Source: Elmis aenea
Taxonomy: Eukaryota; Arthropoda; Insecta; Coleoptera; Elmidae
Assembly (NCBI GenBank): GCA_947652605.1
Contig: OX393579.1
Coordinates: 3,596,001-3,660,000, forward strand
Direction: 5' to 3'
Length of the DNA: 64,000 nucleotides
In this document: positions 45,301 through 57,649 of the stretch, one piece after another
Numbering within the stretch: position 1 is the stretch's first letter
Layout: the number at the start of each line of letters is the position of its first letter
Position numbers and translations under genes: made by a program
Notes under the pieces: generated by a model
Seen by the model: the letters and a program-made list of their open reading frames with translations, nothing else
Database searches by the model: none
What the model was told of the DNA's origin: nothing

Positions 45301-47846
45301 GGTCGTTTTATGAAATTATTAAAAATTAAAACCAGCTCATTGAAAGACATATGCAAAACAATTTTTTTCATGTAAAGAAGCGATGGGTAAACTCTTTCTG
45401 TGATATACAAGTCAATAATTAAAATTGTTTATAAATAGTCGCTCAAGGAACACATGTATTATCTACAGCACGATCGTTTTATGAAATTATTAAAAATTAA
45501 AACCAGCTTATTGAAAGACATATGCAAAACAATTTTTTTCATGTAAAGAAGCGATGGGTAAACTCTTTCTGTGATATACAAGTCAATAATTAAAATTGTT
45601 TATAAATAGTCGCTCAAGGAACACATGTATTATCTACAGCACGGTTGTTTTATGAAATTATTAAAAATTAAAACCAGCTTATTGAAAGACATATGCAAAA
45701 CAATTTTTTTCATGTAAAGAAGCGATGGGTAAACTCTTTCTGTGATATACAAGTCAATAATTAAAATTGTTTATAAATAGTCGCTCAAGGAACACATGTA
45801 TTATCTACAGCAAGGTCGTTTTATGAAATTATTAAAAATTAAAACCAGCTTATTGAAAGACATATGCAAAACAATTTTTTTCATGTAAAGAAGCGATGGA
45901 TAAACTCTTTCTGTGATATACAAGTCAATAATTAAAATTGTTTATAAATAGTCGCTCAAGGAACACATGTATTATCTACAGCAAGGTCGTTTTATGAAAT
46001 TATTAAAAATTAAAACCAGCTTATTGAAAGACATATGCAAAACAATTTTTTTCATGTAAAGAAGCGATGGGTAAACTCTTTCTGTGATATACAAGTCAAT
46101 AATTAAAATTGTTTATAAATAGTCGCTCAAGGAACACATGTATTATCTACAGCACGGTCGTTTTATGAAATTATTAAAAACTAAAACCAGCTTATTGAAA
46201 GACATATGCAAAACAATTTTTTTCATGTAAAGAAGCGATGGATAAACTCTTCCTGTGATATACAAGTCAATAATTAAAATTGTTTATAAATAGTCGCTCA
46301 AGGAACACATGTATTATCTACAGCACGGTCGTTTTATGAAATTATTAAAAATTAAAACCAGCTTATTGAAAGACATATGCAAAACAATTTTTTTCATGTA
46401 AAGAAGCGATGGATAAACTCTTTCTGTGATATACAAGTCAATAATTAAAATTGTTTATAAATAGTCGCTCAAAGAACACATGTATTATCTACAGCACGGT
46501 CGTTTTATGAAATTATTAAAAATTAAAACCAGCTTATTGAAAGACATATGCAAAACAATTTTTTTCATGTAAAGAAGCGATGGGTAAACTCTTTCTGTGA
46601 TATACAAGTCAATAATTAAAATTGTTTATAAATAGTCGCTCAAGGAACACATGTATTATCTACAGCACGGTCGTTTTATGAAATTATTAAAAATTAAAAC
46701 CAGCTTATTGAAAGACATATGCAAAACAATTTTTTTCATGTAAAGAAGCAATGGATAAACTCTTCCTGTGATATACAAGTCAATAATTAAAATTGTTTAT
46801 AAATAGTCGCTCAAGGAACACATGTTATATCTACAGCACGGTCGTTTTATGAAATTATTAAAAATTAAAACCAGCTTATTGTAAGACATATGCAAAACAA
46901 TTTTTTTCATGTAAAGAAGCGATGGGTAAACTCTTTCTGTGATATACAAGTCAATAATTAAAATTGTTTATAAATAGTCGCTCAAAGAACACATGTATTA
47001 TCTACAGCACGGTCGTTTTATGAAATTATTAAAAATTAAAACCAGCTTATTGAAAGACATATGCAAAACAATTTTTTTCATGTAAAGAAGCGATGGGTAA
47101 ACTCTTTCTGTGATATACAAGTCAATAATTAAAATTGTTTATAAATAGTCGCTCAAGGAACACATGTATTATCTACAGCACGGTCGTTTTATGAAATTAT
47201 TAAAAATTAAAACCAGCTTATTGAAAGACATATGCAAAACAATTTTTTTCATGTAAAGAAGCGATGGATAAACTCTTTCTGTTATATACAAGTCAATAAT
47301 TAAAATTGTTTATAAATAGTCGCTCAAGGAACACATGTATTATCTACAGCACGGTCGTTTTATGAAATTATTAAAAATTAAAACCAGCTTATTGAAAGAC
47401 ATATGCAAAACAATTTTTTTCATGTAAAGAAGCGATGGGTAAACTCTTTCTGTGATATACAAGTCAATAATTGAAATTGTTTATAAATAGTCGCTCAAGG
47501 AAGACATGTATTATCTACAGCACGGTCGTTTTATGAAATTATTAAAAATTAAAACCAGCTTATTGAAAGACATATGCAAAACAATTTTTTTCATGTAAAG
47601 AAGCGATGGGTAAACTCTTTTTGTGATATACAAGTCAATAATTAAAATTGTTTATAAATAGTCGCTCAAGGAACACATGTATTATCTACAGCACGGTCGT
47701 TTTGTGAAATTATTAAAAATTAAAACCAGCTCATTGAAAGACATATGCAAAACAATTTTTTTCATGTAAAGAAGCGATGGATAAACTCTTCCTGTGATAT
47801 ACAAGTCAATAATTAAAATTGTTTATAAATAGTCGCTCAAGGAACA

Positions 47847-50800
47847 CATGTACTATTATCTACAGCACGGTCGTTTTATGAAATTATTAAAAATTAAAAC
47901 CAGCTTATTGAAAGACATATGCAAAACAATTTTTTTCATGTAAAGAAGCGATGGATAAACTCTTTCTGTGATATACAAGTCAATAATTAAAATTGTTTAT
48001 AAATAGTCGCTCAAGGAACACATGTATTATCTACAGCACGGTCGTTTTATGAAATTATTAAAAATTAAAACCAGCTTATTGAAAGACATATGCAAAACAA
48101 TTTTTTTCATGTAAAGAAGCGATGGATAAACTCTTTCTGTGATATACAAGTCAATAATTAAAAATGTTTATAAATAGTCGCTCAAGGAACACATGTATTA
48201 TCTACAGCACGGTCGTTTTATGAAATTATTAAAAATTAAAACCAGCTTATTGAAAGACATATGCAAAACAATTTTTTTCATGTAAAGAAGCGATGGATAA
48301 ACTCTTTCTGTGATATACATGTCAATAATTAAAATTGTTTATGAATAGTCGCTCAAGGAACACATGTATTATCTACAGCACGGTCGTTTTATGAAATTAT
48401 TAAAAATTAAAACCAGCTTATTGAAAGACATATGCAAAACAATTTTGTTCATGTAAAGAAGCGATGGATAAACTCTTCCTGTGATATACAAGTCAATAAT
48501 TAAAATTGTTTATAAATAGTCGCTCAAGGAACACATGTATTATCTACAGCACGGTCGTTTTATGAAATTATTAAAAATTAAAACCAGCTCATTGAAAGAC
48601 ATATGCAAAACAATTTTTTTCATGTAAAGAAGCGATGGGTAAACTCTTTCTGTGATATACAAGTCAATAATTAAAATTGTTTATAAATAGTCGCTCAAGG
48701 AACACATGTATTATCTACAGCAAGGTCGTTTTATGAAATTATTAAAAATTAAAACCAACTTATTGAAAGACATATGCAAAACAATTTTTTTCATGTAAAG
48801 AAGCGATGGATAAACTCTTCCTGTGATATACAAGTCAATAATTAAAATTGTTTATAAATAGTCGCTCAAGGAACACATGTATTATCTACAGCACGGTCGT
48901 TTTATGAAATTATTAAAAATTAAAACCAGCTTATTGAAAGACATATGCAAAACAATTTTTTTCATGTAAAGAAGCGATGGATAAACTCTTCCTGTGATAT
49001 ACAAGTCAATAATTAAAATTGTTTATAAATAGTCGCTCAAGGAACACATGTATTATCTACAGCACGGTCGTTTTATGAAATTATTAAAAATTAAAACCAG
49101 CTCATTGAAAGACATATGCAAAACAATTTTTTTCATGTAAAGAAGCGATGGGTAAACTCTTTCTGTGATATACAAGTCAATAATTAAAATTGTTTATAAA
49201 TAGTCGCTCAAGGAACACATGTATTATCTACAGCACGGTCGTTTTATGAAATTATTAAAAATTAAAACCAGCTCATTGAAAGACATATGCAAAACAATTT
49301 TTTTCATGTAAAGAAGCGATGGATAAACTCTTCCTGTGATATACAAGTCAATAATTAAAATTGTTTATAAATAGTCGCTCAAGGAACACATGTATTATCT
49401 ACAGCACGGTCGTTTTATGAAATTATTAAAAATTAAAACCAGCTTATTGAAAGACATATGCAAAACAATTTTTTTCATGTAAAGAAGCGATGGGTAAACT
49501 CTTTCTGTGATATACAAGTCAATAATTAAAATTGTTTATAAATAGTCGCTCAAGGAACACATGTATTATCTACAGCAAGGTCGTTTTATGAAATTATTAA
49601 AAAATTAAAACCAGCTTATTGAAAGACATATGCAAAACAATTTTGTTCATGTAAAGAAGCGATGGATAAACTCTTCCTGTGATATACAAGTCAATAATTA
49701 AAATTGTTTATAAATAGTCGCTCAAGGAACACATGTATTATCTACAGCACGGTCGTTTTATGAAAATATTAAAAATTAAAACCAGCTCATTGAAAGACAT
49801 ATGCAAAACAATTTTTTTCATGTAAAGAAGCGATGGGTAAACTCTTTCTGTGATATACAAGTCAATAATTAAAATTGTTTATGAATAGTCGCTCAAGGAA
49901 CACATGTATTATCTACAGCAAGGTCGTTTTATGAAATTATTAAAAATTAAAACCAGCTTATTGAAAGACATATGCAAAATAATTTTTTTCATGTAAAGAA
50001 GCGATGGAGAAACTCTTCCTGTGATATACAAGTCAATAATTAAAATTGTTTATAAATAGTCGCTCAAGGAACACATGTATTATCTACAGCACGGTCGTTT
50101 TATGAAATTATTAAAAATTAAAACCAGCTTATTGAAAGACATATGCAAAACAATTTTGTTCATGTAAAGAAGCGATGGATAAACTCTTCCTGTGATATAC
50201 AAGTCAATAATTAAAATTGTTTATAAATAGTCGCTCAAGGAACACATGTATTATCTACAGCACGGTCGTTTTATGAAAATATTAAAAATTAAAACCAGCT
50301 CATTGAAAGACATATGCAAAACAATTTTTTTCATGTAAAGAAGCGATGGGTAAACTCTTTCTGTGATATACAAGTCAATAATTAAAATTGTTTATAAATA
50401 GTCGCTCAAGGAACACATGTACTATTATCTACAGCACGGTCGTTTTATGAAATTATTAAAAATTAAAACCAGCTTATTGAAAGACATATGCAAAACAATT
50501 TTTTTCATGTAAAGAAGCGATGGATAAACTCTTTCTGTGATATACAAGTCAATAATTAAAATTGTTTATAAATAGTCGCTCAAGGAACACATGTATTATC
50601 TACAGCACGGTCGTTTTATGAAATTATTAAAAATTAAAACCAGCTTATTGAAAGACATATGCAAAACAATTTTTTTCATGTAAAGAAGCGATGGATAAAC
50701 TCTTTCTGTGATATACAAGTCAATAATTAAAAATGTTTATAAATAGTCGCTCAAGGAACACATGTATTATCTACAGCACGGTCGTTTTATGAAATTATTA

Positions 50801-52983
50801 AAAATTAAAACCAGCTTATTGAAAGACATATGCAAAACAATTTTTTTCATGTAAAGAAGCGATGGATAAACTCTTTCTGTGATATACATGTCAATAATTA
50901 AAATTGTTTATGAATAGTCGCTCAAGGAACACATGTATTATCTACAGCACGGTCGTTTTATGAAATTATTAAAAATTAAAACCAGCTTATTGAAAGACAT
51001 ATGCAAAACAATTTTGTTCATGTAAAGAAGCGATGGATAAACTCTTCCTGTGATATACAAGTCAATAATTAAAATTGTTTATAAATAGTCGCTCAAGGAA
51101 CACATGTATTATCTACAGCACGGTCGTTTTATGAAATTATTAAAAATTAAAACCAGCTCATTGAAAGACATATGCAAAACAATTTTTTTCATGTAAAGAA
51201 GCGATGGGTAAACTCTTTCTGTGATATACAAGTCAATAATTAAAATTGTTTATAAATAGTCGCTCAAGGAACACATGTATTATCTACAGCAAGGTCGTTT
51301 TATGAAATTATTAAAAATTAAAACCAACTTATTGAAAGACATATGCAAAACAATTTTTTTCATGTAAAGAAGCGATGGATAAACTCTTCCTGTGATATAC
51401 AAGTCAATAATTAAAATTGTTTATAAATAGTCGCTCAAGGAACACATGTATTATCTACAGCACGGTCGTTTTATGAAATTATTAAAAATTAAAACCAGCT
51501 TATTGAAAGACATATGCAAAACAATTTTTTTCATGTAAAGAAGCGATGGATAAACTCTTCCTGTGATATACAAGTCAATAATTAAAATTGTTTATAAATA
51601 GTCGCTCAAGGAACACATGTATTATCTACAGCACGGTCGTTTTATGAAATTATTAAAAATTAAAACCAGCTCATTGAAAGACATATGCAAAACAATTTTT
51701 TTCATGTAAAGAAGCGATGGGTAAACTCTTTCTGTGATATACAAGTCAATAATTAAAATTGTTTATAAATAGTCGCTCAAGGAACACATGTATTATCTAC
51801 AGCACGGTCGTTTTATGAAATTATTAAAAATTAAAACCAGCTCATTGAAAGACATATGCAAAACAATTTTTTTCATGTAAAGAAGCGATGGATAAACTCT
51901 TCCTGTGATATACAAGTCAATAATTAAAATTGTTTATAAATAGTCGCTCAAGGAACACATGTATTATCTACAGCACGGTCGTTTTATGAAATTATTAAAA
52001 ATTAAAACCAGCTTATTGAAAGACATATGCAAAACAATTTTTTTCATGTAAAGAAGCGATGGGTAAACTCTTTCTGTGATATACAAGTCAATAATTAAAA
52101 TTGTTTATAAATAGTCGCTCAAGGAACACATGTATTATCTACAGCAAGGTCGTTTTATGAAATTATTAAAAATTAAAACCAGCTTATTGAAAGACATATG
52201 CAAAACAATTTTGTTCATGTAAAGAAGCGATGGATAAACTCTTCCTGTGATATACAAGTCAATAATTAAAATTGTTTATAAATAGTCGCTCAAGGAACAC
52301 ATGTATTATCTACAGCACGGTCGTTTTATGAAAATATTAAAAATTAAAACCAGCTCATTGAAAGACATATGCAAAACAATTTTTTTCATGTAAAGAAGCG
52401 ATGGGTAAACTCTTTCTGTGATATACAAGTCAATAATTAAAATTGTTTATGAATAGTCGCTCAAGGAACACATGTATTATCTACAGCAAGGTCGTTTTAT
52501 GAAATTATTAAAAATTAAAACCAGCTTATTGAAAGACATATGCAAAATAATTTTTTTCATGTAAAGAAGCGATGGAGAAACTCTTCCTGTGATATACAAG
52601 TCAATAATTAAAATTGTTTATAAATAGTCGCTCAAGGAACACATGTATTATCTACAGCACGGTCGTTTTATGAAATTATTAAAAATTAAAACCAGCTTAT
52701 TGAAAGACATATGCAAAACAATTTTGTTCATGTAAAGAAGCGATGGATAAACTCTTCCTGTGATATACAAGTCAATAATTAAAATTGTTTATAAATAGTC
52801 GCTCAAGGAACACATGTATTATCTACAGCACGGTCGTTTTATGAAAATATTAAAAATTAAAACCAGCTCATTGAAAGACATATGCAAAACAATTTTTTTC
52901 ATGTAAAGAAGCGATGGGTAAACTCTTTCTGTGATATACAAGTCAATAATTAAAATTGTTTATGAATAGTCGCTCAAGGAACA
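47847..52983 (+). repeat. Tandem duplication of a 15-monomer block (2569/2568 bp x 2)
   Basis: CATGTACT lies at 47847 and 50416 and AAAACCAACT at 48751 and 51320, both 2569 bp apart. After a one-base A insertion present only in copy 1 (near 49600), TATGCAAAAT at 49971 and 52539 is 2568 bp apart. The insertion therefore arose after the duplication or was lost from copy 2. Confidence 0.85.
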
Positions 52984-55580
52984 CATGTATTATCTACAGC
53001 AAGGTCGTTTTATGAAATTATTAAAAATTAAAACCAGCTTATTGAAAGACATATGCAAAACAATTTTTTTCATGTAAAGAAGCGATGGGTAAACTCTTTC
53101 TGTGATATACAAGTCAATAATTAAAATTGTTTATAAATAGTCGCTCAAGGAACACATGTATTATCTACAGCAAGGTCGTTTTATGAAATTATTAAAAATT
53201 AAAACCAGCTTATTGAAAGACATATGCAAAACAATTTTTTTCATGTAAAGAAGCGATGGGTAAACTCTTTCTGTGATATACAAGTCAATAATTAAAATTG
53301 TTTATAAATAGTCGCTCAAGGAACACATGTATTATCTACAGCACGGTCGTTTTATGAAATTATTAAAAATTAAAACCAGCTTATTGAAAGACATATGCAA
53401 AACAATTTTTTTCATGTAAAGAAGCGATGGATAAACTCTTCCTGTGATATACAAGTCAATAATTAAAATTGTTTATAAATAGTCGCTCAAGGAACACATG
53501 TATTATCTACAGCAAGGTCGTTTTATGAAATTATTAAAAATTAAAACCAGCTTATTGAAAGACATATGCAAAACAATTTTTTTCATGTAAAGAAGCGATG
53601 GATAAACTCTTCCTGTGATATACAAGTCAATAATTAAAATTGTTTATAAATAGTCGCTCAAGGAACACATGTATTATCTACAGCACGGTCGTTTTATGAA
53701 ATTATTAAAAATTAAAACCAGCTCATTGAAAGACATATGCAAAACAATTTTTTTCATGTAAAGAAGCGATGGGTAAACTCTTTCTGTGATATACAAGTCA
53801 ATAATTAAAATTGTTTATAAATAGTCGCTCAAGGAACACATGTATTATCTACAGCACGGTCGTTTTATGAAATTATTAAAAATTAAAACCAGCTTATTGA
53901 AAGACATATGCAAAACAATTTTTTTCATGTAAAGAAGCGATGGATAAACTCTTCCTGTGATATACAAGTCAATAATTAAAATTGTTTATAAATAGTCGCT
54001 CAAGGAACACATGTATTATCTACAGCACGGTCGTTTTATGAAATTATTAAAAATTAAAACCAGCTTATTGAAAGACATATGCAAAACAATTTTTTTCATG
54101 TAAAGAAGCGATGGATAAACTCTTTCTGTGATATACATGTCAATAATTAAAATTGTTTATAAACAGTCGCTTAAGGAACACATGTATTATCTACAGCACG
54201 GTCGTTTTATGAAATTATTAAAAATTAAAACCAGCTTTTTGAAAGACATATGCAAAACAATTTTTTTCATGTAAAGAAGCGATGGATAAACTCTTCCTGT
54301 GATATACAAGTCAATAATTAAAATTGTTTATAAATAGTCGCTCAAGGAACACATGTATTATCTACAGCACGGTCGTTTTATGAAATTATTAAAAATTAAA
54401 ACCAGCTTATTGAAAGACATATGCAAAACAATTTTTTTCATGTAAAGAAGCGATGGGTAAACTCTTTCTGTGATATACAAGTCAATAATTAAAATTATTT
54501 ATAAATAGTCGCTCAAGGAACACATGTATTATCTACAGCAAGGTCGTTTTATGAAATTATTAAAAATTAAAACCAGCTTATTAAAAGACATATGCAAAAC
54601 AATTTTTTTCATGTAAAGAAGCGATGGATAAACTCTTTCTGTGATATACAAGTCAATAATTAAAATTGTTTATAAATAGTCGCTCAAGGAACACATGTAT
54701 TATCTACAGCACGGTCGTTTTATGAAATTATTAAAAATTAAAACCAGCTTATTGAAAGACATATGCAAAACAATTTTTTTCATGTAAAGAAGCGATGGAT
54801 AAACTCTTTCTGTGATATACAAGTCAATAATTAAAATTGTTTATAAACAGTCGCTCAAGGAACACATGTATTATCTACAGCACGGTCGTTTTATGAAATT
54901 ATTAAAAATTAAAACCAGCTTTTTGAAAGACATATGCAAAACAATTTTTTTCATGTAAAGAAGCGATGGATAAACTCTTCCTGTGATATACAAGTCAATA
55001 ATTAAAATTGTTTATAAATAGTCGCTCAAGGAACACATGTATTATCTACAGCACGGTCGTTTTATAAAATTATTAAAAATTAAAACCAGCTTATTGAAAG
55101 ACATATGCAAAACAATTTTTTTCATGTAAAGAAGCGATGGGTAAACTCTTTCTGTGATATACAAGTCAATAATTAAAATTGTTTATAAATAGTCGCTCAA
55201 GGAACACATGTATTATCTACAGCAAGGTCGTTTTATGAAATTATTAAAAATTAAAACCAGCTTATTAAAAGACATGCAAAACAATTTTTTTCATGTAAAG
55301 AAGCGATGGATAAACTCTTTCTGTGATATACAAGTCAATAATTAAAATTGTTTATAAATAGTCGCTCAAGGAACACATGTATTATCTACAGCACGGTCGT
55401 TTTATGAAATTATTAAAAATTAAAACCAGCTCATTGAAAAGGTCCATGTCCTGGGCCCCCCCACATTTGAAATGTAATTTTTTTTTAAATGTAGAAGGTT
55501 GTGCTAGCCTTGTGCTGGCGTGCTTTGTTAAAATTTTTGATTGTGCTGGTTTCGTTAGGCTACAAATTCAATTTTAATTT

Positions 55581-55609
55581 GGGGGGGCTGTGGACATGAT
55601 AGCCCCCCC
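55581..55609 (+). other. G7/C7 hairpin 1, left arm
   Basis: A perfect 9-bp stem, GGGGGGGCT with AGCCCCCCC, encloses an 11-base loop GTGGACATGAT. The loop contains GGACATG, which is also in the element tip. Confidence 0.85.
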
Positions 55610-55727
55610 ACCACGTAATTTAAACATTTTTTTTAAAAAGATATGTTGTGCTAGCCTTGTGCTGGCGTGCTTTGTTAAAATTTTTGATTGTGCTGGTTCC
55701 GTTAGGCTACAAATTCGATTTTAATTT

Positions 55728-55756
55728 GGGGGGGCTGTGAACATGATAGCCCCCCC
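55728..55756 (+). other. G7/C7 hairpin 2, left arm
   Basis: The 9-bp stem is the same as in hairpin 1, with loop GTGAACATGAT, exactly 147 bp further in. One loop base differs while the stem is unchanged. Confidence 0.85.
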
Positions 55757-55874
55757 ACCACGTAATTTAAATATTTTTTTTAGGCAGATATGTTGTGCTA
55801 GCCTTGTGCTGGCGTGCTTTGTTAAAGTTTTTGATTGTGCTGGTTCCATTACACGACAATTTTGATTTTAAATT

Positions 55875-55903
55875 GGAGGGGCTGTAGACATGATAGCCCC
55901 CCC
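55875..55903 (+). other. G-rich hairpin 3, left arm (one stem mismatch)
   Basis: GGAGGGGCT pairs with AGCCCCCCC apart from one A, around loop GTAGACATGAT. The following fourth unit (about 56021-56040) keeps only GAGGGGCT and GACATGAT and has no 3' stem half. Confidence 0.8.
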
Positions 55904-56040
55904 ACCAAGTAATTTAAACATTTTTTTTAGACAGATGTATTGTGCTAGCCTTGTGCTGGCGTGTGCTGTTAAAATTTTTGATTGTGCTGTTTCGTTACGC
56001 TACGATTTTGGTTTAAAATCTGAGGGGCTCTAGACATGAT

Positions 56041-56074
56041 TAGATTTGCTTTTTTATACATTAAACCATTATTG
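56041..56074. other. Short AT-rich joint between tandem repeats and reverse-transcriptase relic
   Basis: This is 34 bp of AT-rich sequence after the last 147-bp repeat, present in mirror image near 57971-58006. In the right arm, the bases after the second stop could be read in a shifted frame as further degraded reverse-transcriptase tail (NNGSMYKKANL), but that is weak. Confidence 0.4.
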
Positions 56075-56395
56075 TTATTTGTTATCTTTGAAAAGGATGA
56101 CTTCTAAAAAATTTATTGAATAATCTGTTTCTGTCTCACAGGTAAATTAAATTTTTGGATGGTAACTGTTGAATAAGTTTTAAATGTTATTGACTTTGGA
56201 TTTTGGAACGCCTAAAATTAAATCGTCTACATATTTCTTTAAAAAAGGGATGTTATCAGATATTTTTGGCATTATTGTTTTTAATAAATCATCTAATATT
56301 ATTTCTGCAATAATAGGGGGGGCATTTGTAAGAAATATTTTAAAGTGCTGTGTTGTAACAATGTTTTTCCTATAATTTTCGTCTATGTAAAACAA
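56075..56395 (-). pseudogene. Penelope-like reverse transcriptase relic, left arm
   Basis: The minus-strand frame gives 71 residues from 56395 to 56180. They include an APPIIAEIILDDLL stretch like the conserved SP-I-AEI-DDL segment before the active site, then FLKKYVDDLILGVPKSK, where YVDD matches the catalytic aspartate motif of Penelope-like enzymes. The frame ends early at KVNNI because of a small deletion relative to the right arm. Remnants of the downstream INFLEV motif persist to 56075. A complete enzyme would be many hundreds of residues with a GIY-YIG endonuclease, and here both ends are missing. It lies inward of the 147-bp repeats and reads toward the left tip. A retroelement is near certain. 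The Penelope-like assignment rests on YVDD plus the -NFLEV- spacing and is less sure. Confidence 0.72.
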
Positions 56396-56634
56396 TTTTA
56401 TGTATTCTAAATGTGTCTATGGCATCTAAAAAAAATTATAACAGTTTCAATTAAAATTATTAATGAAATTAATCAAAATAAAGCTACATATCCCACTCAT
56501 CTATTAAATAATACTGTAAAGTACAAGCACGTGTTTTTTTAAATCTTATTATAAGGACTTTTTGCTGATTTTTAATTTTAACTATACTTGTAAGTATTAA
56601 AGAATGTTTTTTGACTATGTTACAATGTACACTA
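56396..56634. other. AT-rich arm segment without a gene, left
   Basis: No coding frame or recognisable motif is visible. It is complementary to 57379-57649. The left copy lacks about 23 bp near 56573 that the right copy has. Confidence 0.6.
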
Positions 56635-57378
56635 TACAGGATGATTGATTGAGACCGGTACTTAAAAATATATGAACAATGAAAAAGGGTATGGATCTGA
56701 AATTTTGGTAATGTCCATAATGGCTTCTGGTCTGTTATTTGAAAATATTTTCAAGATGGCGACACTTCCGAAAATACCGGAAGTTGACGTCTACTTTCTT
56801 ATTTCAAATACAATGGTATATTTTTTAATGCGTATTTGGATTTAAAACGTTATTTTAGAGGGACTTTTATTGACCTAAGTGCAGTCATTATTAAAATTTT
56901 TGGACTTTTTTGAAAATTCTTAGATTTTCATCGTGATGCTTAATATTCTCTAACACCGCCATTTTTCAAGAAAAAACGCTTAAATTTAGACCAGGCCTAG
57001 AAGAAACCTTGGAGTACATCCTGGAATTCTTGCAATCTATGCATTACTTACAGGGTGTCCAAAACTTAATTTTCTTTTAATACAACTTCAGACCACTAAA
57101 ACTCGTTTTTTTCAAATACAGTGCCCATACTTTTTTTTCATTTTCTAATGCAAAATTACATTCTGCATCAATCTGTGTTAGCGTTTCCTATACCTATCTG
57201 CAACAATTTTCGAGTTATTAAGTTATTAACTTCTGGCGTTTCCGGAAGTGTCGCCATCTTGAAAATATTTTCAATAAACAGACAAGATGCCATTATGGTC
57301 ATAACCAAAATTTCAGATCCATACCCTTTTTCATTCTTCATATATTTTTAAGTACCGGTCTCAATCAATCACCCTGTA
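56635..57378. mobile_element. Possible inner palindromic element with TACAGG ends
   Basis: Both sides show TACAGG(A/G)TGATTGATTGAGA followed by CCGGTACTTAAAAATATATGAA, pointing inward at 56635 and, on the minus strand, at 57378. Symmetry runs about 150 bp and ends in ACTTCCG...CGGAAGT dyads at 56764-56784 and 57229-57249. The ends look like terminal inverted repeats of a small non-autonomous DNA transposon, and TACAGGGTG-type ends are common in insect repeats. The symmetry continues outside these ends into the outer arms, however, so it may instead be just the core of the larger palindrome. Confidence 0.45.
56787..57228. other. Non-symmetric centre of the inverted-repeat element
   Basis: About 440 bp with no counterpart in the opposite arm. 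It holds CAGGGTGTCCAAAA at 57051, resembling the end of another insect-type repeat, and otherwise AT-rich sequence. A 76-codon frame at 57121-57351 crosses from here into the right arm and shows no domain or start context. I see no gene. Confidence 0.6.
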
Positions 57379-57649
57379 TAGTGTATATTGTAACATAGTC
57401 AAAGAACATGCTTTAATACTTGCAAGTATAGTTAAAATTTAAAATTGTACATCTGTGATGAAAAATCAGCAAAAAGTCCTTATAATAAAATTTAAAAAAA
57501 ACACGTGCTTGTACTTTACAGTATTATTTAATTGATGAGTGGGATATGTAGCTTTATTTTGATTTATGTCATTAATAATTTTAATTGAAACTGTTATAAA
57601 TTTTTTTAGATGCCATAGACACATTTAGAATACATAAAATTGTTTTACA
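57379..57649. other. AT-rich arm segment without a gene, right
   Basis: Counterpart of 56396-56634 with no coding frame. It carries the roughly 23 bp around TGTACATCTGTGATG that are absent from the left arm. Confidence 0.6.

Larger units (their letters stand above)
1..55440 (+). repeat. 171-bp satellite DNA, left array (about 324 head-to-tail monomers)
   Basis: The same unit recurs every 171 bp from the window edge to the element at 55440. Taking the ATGAAATTATT motif as phase 1, starts fall at 1, 172, 343 and so on to 55404, which is 324 units with a net length change of only about 1 bp. The unit is about 28% GC with A/T tracts. Recurring variants are G/A at unit position 78, T/C at 29 and 88, CACGG/CAAGG/CACAG/CACGA near 160-164, and rare indels such as an added ACT or a lost T. 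Neighbouring units usually differ at only a few bases. The array runs off the left edge of the window. This is typical constitutive heterochromatin or centromeric satellite structure, but centromere function is not shown. There is no gene in it. Confidence 0.98.
55501..56040 (+). repeat. Subterminal 147-bp tandem repeats, left arm (3 full + 1 partial)
   Basis: The motif GTGCTAGCCTTGTGCTGGCG starts at 55501, 55648, 55795 and 55942, an exact 147-bp spacing. Each unit continues through a TTTTGATTGTGCTG segment to a G7CT...AGC7 hairpin and a CACCACGTAATTTAAA tail. The fourth is cut after about 98 bp at GACATGAT and its hairpin is lost. Copies nearer the tip are closer to each other than to the inner ones. 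These are plausible protein-binding sites of an element, by analogy with subterminal repeats of DNA transposons, but this is inference. Confidence 0.9.
55440..56786 (+). repeat. Left inverted-repeat arm (about 1347 bp)
   Basis: It pairs with 57229-58607. Complementarity is clear through the AAGATGGCGACACTTCCG stretch ending at 56770 and fades by 56786. Compared with the right arm it lacks about 23 bp near 56573 (the right arm has extra sequence containing TGTACATC... near 57447) and 7 bp in the reverse-transcriptase relic. Confidence 0.88.

Noticed and set aside
1..55440. CRISPR array
   Set aside because: The 171-bp units are contiguous with no unique spacers, and the whole unit is conserved.
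55377..55577. 66-codon plus-strand open frame
   Set aside because: It starts in the last satellite monomer and runs through the element tip and into the first 147-bp repeat. Its content is repeat DNA, with no domain.
56184..56375. Open frame antisense to the left reverse-transcriptase relic
   Set aside because: It is the opposite-strand shadow of the YVDD-containing frame. The same shadow appears at 57625-57876.
57121..57351. 76-codon plus-strand open frame
   Set aside because: It straddles the non-symmetric centre and the right arm, is AT-rich and hydrophobic by composition, and has no recognisable motif or start context.
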